Below are positions 56,371 to 64,000 of a stretch of 64,000 nucleotides of DNA, one piece after another. This DNA is from Ambrosia x helenae (lineage: Eukaryota; Streptophyta; Magnoliopsida; Asterales; Asteraceae). The translations under genes were made by a program, and so were the position numbers. The notes beneath the pieces are model-generated. The model ran no database searches. It was not told the DNA's origin and worked only from the letters and a program-made list of their open reading frames with translations. The stretch lies in contig CM061228.1 of the NCBI GenBank assembly GCA_030844895.1, positions 37,448,626-37,512,625 on the forward strand. The letters are read 5' to 3'. Each line of letters opens with the position of its first letter. Within the stretch, counting starts at the first letter, position 1.

Positions 56371-57957
56371 ATGGTTCTAATGGGCGACAGGCGTTCAAGA
56401 CAGAAGCAACATTATGAAGACTCAAGATCAATCAATCCAGGGGCAACGACAGTAACATTCAAGTTTTTTGTTTCAAATATCCCAGATGGATGCAGTGGAC
56501 GGGATCTTCGGGAGGCTTTGTGCAGTCATGGGAATATTTTCAACGTGTATATCGCGAGGAAATGAGACAAACAAAGAAGAAGATTTGGTTTTGTGTCGTT
56601 CAAAGAGGTGAAAGATGTGAAGACGTTGGAGACTTCTATGGGAGCGGTTAAGATGGGGGGTTTCAAGCTACAAATAAATGTTGCCAGGTTTTCATTAATA
56701 GGTAAGAGCCGTGTGAGAAACAAGGAACAAGAGCCGATGGTGAAGAGTGTGGGAGACATGGGGGAGGCGAAAGAAAAAGTACAAACATCGGGGTATGTGG
56801 AGAGTTCGACCTTTATGGAAACACTAATAGGGATGAAACCTTCGGCTGGAAAAAATAAAAAGTTGTACCTATTCCAGAGGAGGTGTCGGCGTTCAAGGAT
56901 ATCCAAGGAAGGGCATTGGTTGCAAGAATGAGAGACCTAGAATGTTTAAAGAAGATAGGATCTATTGTAAAATCGATGAATACTAGCGGGGAACGATTCA
57001 ATATTTGGGTGGGCTATCGATTCTAATAACATTACAGTCGAAAGACGAAACCATGAGAGTTCGATCTAAAGCGTTGAAGATGAAACATGTTTTTGAAGGA
57101 ATACAGTTATGTATGGGACAGGTTATGCCATACGAAAGACTAGCTTGGTTGAAAATCCAAGGAGTCCCGCTCCACTTGTTGAACAACGCAGTTTTGAATT
57201 CAATCGCAGCTCAATATGAGAAAGTGGTACATAACGCTCAACATAGTCCGAATGAAGGTGACTTGTCTTTCGATTATGTTGGGGTTTTAGTTACGGATGC
57301 TAAAAAGATTAGGGAGGAGATTGTTCTTGAATGGAAAGGTTGTCGATTCCGTATTTGGATAATGGAGGAATTGGGTGACTAGCAACCGAATTTTCTAAAT
57401 CCACCGACAACCTGTAGACCGGAAATTGGTTCATCGAAGATACCAGTCACATCGACAGATAAGGAAACTAGCTTGAATGAAGGAAGTTTTCAATTGGTAA
57501 TTAATTAGAATTCTGTGGCTAAATTTAAGGAAAGCTTGGGTGCATGCAAGGAAACCTCTTTGGCAAAAGATGTTCAAATTCAAAAGAATTCAAAAATTAA
57601 AAAGAAACCGGGTAAAAAAAACAAGAGTTTGGCTGACCCAACTCCCCTTTTAACACTAATGACTTGCAGCCCAATAATCAAAAAAGAAGGAGAATCAATG
57701 ACCTATTCGCTCTTAATGGACTACTTGGGATAGTTGATGAAAATTCTGAATGGAGTGGTGATACTGAGGCAACAGAAGATATGATGAATACAGAGAGACC
57801 GACAAACACAGAGTGCCCGGAAAATTTGCAGTCGGGACAGCAAAATCAAACGGATGAGGTTTCTGAAGAGGAGGTTGATAACGAGAAGGTCGAACAAACC
57901 GAAGGTCAGAAAAAAGGGGTTCAAATTCCAGTGGAAGCTGTAAATAAAGAGGCGTAG
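56371..57957 (+). pseudogene. LINE ORF1 with RRM-like domain
   Basis: RRM-like start FFVSNIPDGCSGRDLREALC then RRRFGFVSFKEVKD, broken by TGA at 56563 where a Trp is expected. Further on, a frame at 57005-57382 holds YERLAWLKIQGVPLHLLNNA, LSFDYVGVLVTDAKKI and CRFRIWIMEE, typical of plant LINE ORF1/DUF4283-like proteins. More stops and frameshifts follow. Such proteins bind element RNA. Confidence 0.7.
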
Positions 57958-58079
57958 GAAACAATGAAATTGGGGCAGAAGATTGGAATGCATGTGGTTA
58001 ACTCAGAAAGTTTGATTAAGGAGATAATCATGGAAGAAGGCTTACAGTTAGGTAACTTATGAATTTTCTATCTCTTAAT

Positions 58080-58765
58080 GTGGGGGTTTGAGAGTAGAAG
58101 GAAAAAAGGAGTGGATTATGAAATTGAAGGTTGATAATGGGGTTTCATTTATAGCAATTCAGGAATCTAAATGCAGAGAATGTAACGAGATTGATTTTGG
58201 TAGAATTTGGGGGGACAATGGTTATGATATTTAGTATGTTAATGCTAGGGAAAATTCAGGGGGATTATTCAGCATTTGGGACCCAAAATTGTTCAGTAAA
58301 GAGGAAACGGTTAAAAATCAGAATTATTTATTGATTTCAGGAAGGCTGATGGAAGATGGGACGATGATGAATGTCCTTAATGTTTATGCGCCTCAAAAAG
58401 CGGTTCACAAAAGGTTATTGTGGGCGGGTTTAATGCAGAAGATCACGTCGAAGCAGTGGATATGGGTTCTGCTTGGGGATTTTAACACGGTTCGTTAACC
58501 GGAAGAAAGGAGAAATACGCGGTTCAAATATGAAGTTGCTCAAGAGTTCACTCATTTCATAGATGAAGTAGGTCTTGTGGACTATGACATGAAGGGCATG
58601 AAATTCAATTTCTTGGCTGGTAGAGAAAAGGGGAATAAGCTGAGCAAAATAGATCGGTTTTTGGTGTCTTCGGATTTCTTGAATAGATGGCCGAAGCGTG
58701 TCTTCGAGCTTTGCCTAGAGAGAAGTCGGACAACCGTAACATATGTGAGCACATGTTTACACTGG
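58080..58765 (+). pseudogene. LINE ORF2, endonuclease part only
   Basis: Shows FIAIQESKCRE, GGLFSIWDPKLFSKEE, NVLNVYAPQ, WVLLGDFNTVR and KLSKIDRFLVSSDFLNRWP, the pattern of the LINE endonuclease that nicks target DNA. Stops occur at about 58232 and 58496. RT domain absent. Confidence 0.8.
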
Positions 58766-58779
58766 TAACATATGTTATG

Positions 58780-59505
58780 ATGCGTAACTTATTTATTTAA
58801 AAAAAAACCGTTTGGCGTTATTTTATTTTTTTTTGGCTCAAAACTCTTATAAAATATATATTACATGCCCTAATTTTTAAAAAAAAAATAAGCTTGGGAA
58901 GTAGGTTTTTCTAAAGGTAATCTAGAGTTTCCTCAAATTTTTGAGCTTTTCTATTGATCATTGCCCTATACAAACATATACATGTTTATACACATGTAAT
59001 ATGGATTACACACTACCAGTTTTATAAAAGTCTCACTTATGTTTCACAATTAGTGACTCTTTTTGTAGCCCCAGATAAGGTGTTATTTTTAACCGTAACC
59101 GAAAACCAAACTGACTTGAGAAAGTAGCTTAACCGATTAACCTGATGAGTGGTTAAGCCCAAGCCTAATATAGCTAATTGTTTTGGGTTTTTGAAAGAAA
59201 TTTCGTGTTTCGTTCACCCGAAAACACAAAGAAAGTCAAGGCACATTTTAATTTTTTTTGACTTTCCTATTCTTAGTTTCCCTCTTACTTTCTAGTACCA
59301 ACGTATTTTAATGACCGACTTTTACTATTCTTGAGAAAGTCAAGGCATGAATTGATGCTTAACATATCATGAAACTTAACAAATGAGTTTTAAGGGACCG
59401 TAGAAAGATTATTGTTTCAGGTCTAAAACTTTGTCATGTTCTAGCAATTCTTCTGTAATTTCAGGTCAAAAACTTTATCATTAAAAAATTCTCATATCTT
59501 ATGTC
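58780..59505. other. intergenic, nothing recognised
   Basis: AT-rich, no gene or repeat boundary seen. Confidence 0.4.
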
Positions 59506-59518
59506 AACTAGCAAACAT

Positions 59519-60013
59519 AGAGGTGAGCAAATCGGTTTTTTTTGCCGAACCGGTTTCGGTTCCAAACTGGTTCGGTTTTGGACCGGTTTTGTCGATTCGT
59601 AAGACCGGTTTCGTTTCGGTTTTGGTTCTTATGCGGTTTTTTCGCGCACTTTATAAAATCATATAAATTACATAAAATTTAACTTTTAATAACTTTTAGG
59701 ATTTTTTAAAACAGGAAATTAAATACTAATACAAAAAAAAAACAAAGTTTTATTTGTGTTTATGACCAAAAATGTATTTTTCTTAAACCGGTTTCGGTTC
59801 GGTTTCGGTTTTTTACCGGTTTCGGCCGGTTTTTAGCGATACCGGTTTCGGTTTCTTTTGACCAGTTTTTTCGTCAGTTTTAGGCCGGTTTTCGGTTCGG
59901 TTCGGTTTGAGATTTTTTTTAGTACCGGTTTCACGTGAAACCGGTTTTGACCAGTTTCGGTTCGGGTCAGTTTTACTGGTTTCGGTTCCCGAATCGGTTT
60001 TTTATCATCTCTA
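59519..60013. mobile_element. AGAGGTGAGC-type MITE with CCGGTTTCGG arrays
   Basis: Ends AGAGGTGAGCAAATCGG and the complement of CGGTTTTTTATCATCTCTA. Flanks AGCAAACAT (59510-59518) and AGCACACAT (60014-60022) differ at one base, consistent with an older 9 bp TSD. The interior is rich in ACCGGTTTCGGTT. Related in layout to 11724 and 26347. Confidence 0.65.
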
Positions 60014-60022
60014 AGCACACAT

Positions 60023-60549
60023 AAGTTTTATCATGTTCTAGTAATGCTTGTGTAAGTTTAAGGGACTGTAGAAAATTTATTGTTTCAGGTCTAAAACTTT
60101 TTTATATACATATCTTACCTATTTGTTTTATCATGCTTCAATCATCTACGATATCTTAAAAAAGATAGTAAAATTCTCAGCATAAACAAATATCATGAGA
60201 TCAAGAGTCTGTAACATATCTAAATTGACTAACTAAGAAATATAAAAAATGAAAAAAAAAAAATTACGTGGTTCTTACACCGCTGTAACAAAAGTGACGT
60301 AAATGTCATACATAGGTGTACTATTTTATTATGCATTAATCATAGCCACAAATATAATTTCCAATTAATTAAATGTGTGGCTAATAAGTGAGTTCCTATA
60401 ACTTTTACAATTAAATCAAATTCTCATTTTAACCCATCCCTTCGTATGTATATATGTAATACATATCAAACGTATTTAACAAAAAAATCTGACATTTTTT
60501 TATTAAATTGAATAAATAAATATTGGTAGATTCATTTAACGTGATAGAA
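60023..60549. other. intergenic, nothing recognised
   Basis: AT-rich, no gene seen. Confidence 0.4.
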
Positions 60550-62981
60550 TGTCACACCCTCAATTTCCACTTGCAGGATTTTACCGCGGGGCGCGTGACA
60601 TACCAGGATCCAAGTCAATGGTCACAATAAACGACAGCTATATGATATGAAAAATGAAAGCAAACCGAACAGTTTTAAAAGTTTACATAATCCAAAACAA
60701 CCACAATAGAAGCAAGTTAATGTTTACAACCCAAATCCAAAGGTGATAAGTTCAACACATGAAAGTAATGTTTGACCATGCAAGACACATGAGACTCAGT
60801 GCGATTAGCCCCGCTGCTACCTTAGCGACCTGAGAAAACATGCAATGTTAGACAACACATACAGTGCCAGTGAGTCACAGAATTTTAAGTTTGCAAAGGT
60901 AAGTAAGTTTGTAAAACCAGACCCTACAATCGTTACATATATACCAGATGCTAGCTAGAAATCGTTACATGATACTAAAGTGCCGTGAACCACTGCTGAA
61001 CGTTTGAATGCCTCAATACCCGCCACTGGACATCACCCGGTGTCGTAAATTCGATAGGACAGATATGCACCCATCTGACCTCCAGTCGAACCGAGTGTGG
61101 CTTGTCGGGCCCAATAGATCTATTCACACATTCCCCGCTATGTATCCACATATTAATGGTTCACAAGTTAAGAGGATTTTAATGATGTAATGTCACCTAG
61201 TACCGATGTGAAAAATGTAATATGATGGTCTAAAAGTTCGTACCACATGTTTCTCCCCCAAATATGAAAACAATAAAATAAGGGGCTGTGACACTCACCT
61301 TAGGTTGCGTCTTCTTAAAATAGAATAACCGACAATGAACTCATATTCCCTAATACCGGCGACCTATCATAAAGTATGTGTAAGTGTTTTGACTAATAAC
61401 CCATTGGTTAACTAGTCCCCGATTGTCCAGATCATGACTATGTATGTTTGAAAATGTGTTTGAATGTTGACCCAACACACAAGATAAACTCGACATCCCG
61501 TTGGTGACTCGTCACATTAGTTGATCAAGTATACATAGTTTACATACAAGAAATGCACATAAAACACTTAGTTTACATCAAATTTACATTTCTGCAGTCG
61601 AAGGTTCAAACTAAAAATATAAATTTTTGTTCGTGCTTTTACATGGGTCAAATGGGATTCCGGTAATTTGGTTCGACCCTTAGATGGGTCGAACGAAAAT
61701 ATGGTTCGGCCCAACTTCAGCTGAATCAATTAAACGAACAAAACCCCATCAAATTTGGTCGAAACCTTCACCAAATGCGACAAATCACAGCAGTCAACTT
61801 TATCAATTCAATCCTCATGAAACCCTACCATTTATACTCATAAATCCATCCATTTCACATAAAAATTTACAACTTACCCAAAATAGCAATGTTATGGAAA
61901 TGTCACATCAATTGCATGAAAACTTTACCTAAAATGGAAACTATAAAAATAACATACTATATAGACCAAATAATCACAGGTTTTTATGTATTAGTGAAAT
62001 CCCTAATCATATCATCATCATCGTCATGAACAAACCCTAAATCTAGCATAAATTCCCCAAAATGGGTGAAAATCCATCAAACTTCAATTAGACATCAAAA
62101 CATCCATAAATGATGTTCCAAATCAGTCCTAGATCATCTATATAACATGTATACATCATTGCATAACATATAACACATAAACAAATCTTCCAACATCATT
62201 AATATTTGGGTTTTTATAAGAAAACTCATTATCCAAGTATGGATTTAGTTTAGAAAGATGTTAGAAAGGTTTCTATTCATGAAAAATCATTTGAATCAGA
62301 TCTGGACACTTAGGGTTTGATTAAAAAAAAAAACCTATGAACTTTGATTAAAAAAGGTTTAGATGATGAACACACCTTGAATCTTCACTTGTTTTGATTA
62401 CAGAACGTGTTTTAGCTTTAGGATCTGAAAAACGAGGGAAAAAACTCCTTTCTACAGGTTTGGGGTAGAGAGACAGAGAGCACTTGGAGGCGAGTTAATT
62501 AGGGTTGTGAAATGGTGAAAATGAGGCAAAGTGTTATAATTATACCCAGTTCCCGTTCGCACCCTCGCTGGGTCGAACCAAAATTATCAATTTTGGTTCG
62601 TACCTTCAGATTTTCATTCGCACCCTCCATAGGATCGAATGAAAATCCAGACTCCTTGTTTGGCCATTTTAACATATGTTAACACATCACATAAACATTC
62701 ATTTACAAATTGTACATCATGCATAAGACATCTAATCCTTGATAACTCAATCCAACTCTATAATTTCACCAACAATGAGACTCAAGACTTGTGTGTGTTT
62801 CCCCCAATGATTCTCCGAACCATTGAACCCTAGATAATACATAAGTGTAAATCAACTCCCGATGATTCACTGAATCATCAAACCGAATCAACTGACCTAG
62901 TTAAGTACGTTAAGTAATGTTTTGCTAAGGTAGACTTACATGTTTGTAAAAAGTATTAACCTGAGTTTGTCAGGTGTCACA
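60550..62981 (-). repeat. 3' LTR of a second Tekay-like element
   Basis: 2,432 bp; on the minus strand it runs TGTGACACCTGACAAAC to GGGTGTGACA. Both ends match the LTR at 15335, making this the fuller version of the family LTR. The internal region lies to the right, so this is the 3' LTR of a minus-strand element whose 5' part is outside the window. Polypurine tract AACAGGGGGATAA borders it. Short ORFs inside are not genes. Confidence 0.85.
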
Positions 62982-63119
62982 TTATCCCCCTGTTGAAAGA
63001 ATTTTCGTCCCAAAAGTTGCTCAAGGCTCGAAAGGAAGAGACGAAAAGAAAGAAAAATTTTCTGGTTGTTACATCATCCCTCTGTTGAAAGGAATTTCGC
63101 CCCGAAATTCACTCAGATT

Positions 63120-64000
63120 CAACACTAGCAGGTGTTGGTTTAGGTACTCGCTTTGGAAATACATGAGGATACTAAGACTTGATCTGATCCTCCCATTCCC
63201 ACGTGAACTCCGGTCCACGATTTGAGTTCCAACAAACCTTAACAATGCGGATTTTACTCCGACTTAGGCTACGAATCTTATAATCAAAAATTTCAACTGG
63301 TTTCTCAACGATACGCAGACGATCATCAACCTTGATCTCATTGAGAGGAACAATAAGAGATTCATCAGCCAAAGACTACTTAAGGTTAGAAACATGGAAG
63401 ACCTTATGCATGTTACTGAGCTCATCTGGTAAGTCAAGTGTGTATGCCACCGGCCCAATCCATTCCAGAATTGCGAACGGTCTGACATAACGAGGATTCA
63501 GTTTACCATGCCTCCCAAAACGTATAAGGCCCTTCCATGGAAAGACTTTCAAGAGAACCATGTCGCCAACCTGGAACTCCAACGGTTTGCGACGACGATC
63601 GGCATAGCTCTTTTGACGACCGCGAGCTACTGCCATACGATTACGAATTTGTACAATCTTCTCGGAAGTTTCGTACACAGGTTCTGGACCAGTGAGTTAA
63701 CTCTCACCCACTTCAGCCCAACAAAGAGGAGATTGACATTTCCGTCCGTAAAGAGCCTCGAACAAAGCTGCCTTTATGCTAGAATGATAGCTGTTGTTGT
63801 AAGAGAACTCTACCTGCGGTAGGTGGCTCTTCCAACTCTTGCCAAAATCAATAACGCATGCCTGGAGCATATCTTCTAACGTTTGGATTGTCCGCTCACT
63901 TTAACCATCAGTTTGCGGATGATAAGCCGTACTCATGTCTAGCTGAGTACCCAATGCCTTTTGCAAAGCCTTCAAGAAATGCGAAGTGAAATGAGAATCA
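63120..64000 (-). pseudogene. Tekay-like integrase C-terminus and chromodomain (partial)
   Basis: From the window edge: SERTIQTLEDMLQACVIDFG, VEFSYNNSYHSSIKAALFEA and ALYGRKC (integrase core end), then FQVGDMVLLKVFPWKG and LPDELSNMHKVFHVSNLK, and a chromodomain-like end (VEIFDYKIRSLSRSKIRIVK, RGPEFTWEWEDQIKS). Chromodomains are thought to steer chromovirus integration. Stops at about 63901 (after QTDG) and 63697, and one between HVSNLK and MADESL (about 63374), show decay. The rest of the element is outside the window. Confidence 0.85.

Larger units (their letters stand above)
56350..58765 (+). mobile_element. LINE fragment (L1-type) without RT
   Basis: ORF1 with an RRM-like domain is followed by an apurinic-type endonuclease and then ends abruptly near 58740. 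Reverse transcriptase and the 3' tail are missing. LINEs normally lose their 5' end on insertion, so loss of the 3' half points to a later deletion. No TSD found. Confidence 0.75.

Overview
The window looks like gene-poor, repeat-rich nuclear DNA of a flowering plant. The element families point to a eudicot and most likely Asteraceae; this is an impression from family resemblance, not a search. I see no intact host gene. Almost everything is transposable elements nested in each other, plus fragments of host genes carried by Helitrons. Nesting was read from matching target-site duplications (TSDs), listed in the entries.

Left part (1-14108): a Helitron 3' end, several MITE/MULE-type inverted-repeat elements with clean 9-11 bp TSDs, a hAT-like MITE in a TA microsatellite, and Helitron A (5538-11259, minus). 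Helitron A carries pieces of at least four host genes, all in the Helitron's own orientation: an RRP5-like S1 protein, a WDR74/NSA1-like WD protein, a Prp22-type DEAH helicase and an ataxin-2/CID-type protein.

Middle (14109-33955): two Helitrons abut at 15071/15072. The second is broken by a decayed Ty3/gypsy chromovirus (Tekay/Del-like, 15335-24118, TSD CTAAA). Its gag is itself split by a 2.5 kb solo LTR (17831-20318, TSD AAAGC). Helitron B (26139-32668, plus) carries a pseudogene fragment of actin-related protein 2 with introns.

Right-centre (33956-56296): one Ty3/gypsy Tat-lineage element on the minus strand (TSD TTAGA; LTRs with about 15 substitutions and one 1-base indel by eye). It has gag, protease, RT-RNase H, a second RNase H and integrase, all decayed, plus a long antisense ORF next to its 3' LTR. 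That antisense ORF is interrupted by a young 2.3 kb LTR retrotransposon (35754-38054, TSD GTTTT, LTRs identical by eye). Its single open 524-codon ORF combines zinc knuckles, a protease remnant and an ARID-like DNA-binding domain; I rate this the most unusual object in the window. The Tat gag is split by a second solo LTR (45112-54900, TSD ATTTG). That LTR holds Helitron C (45236-52521), which has an open Pif1-type helicase and an RPA1-like gene but lacks the HUH core of its Rep nuclease.

Right end (56297-64000): a LINE with ORF1 and endonuclease but no reverse transcriptase, one more MITE, and the 3' LTR and integrase/chromodomain end of another Tekay-like element on the minus strand, which runs out of the window.

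Order of events implied by nesting: Tat inserted, then the solo-LTR parent and later Helitron C inside it; separately, the ARID element entered the Tat antisense ORF recently.
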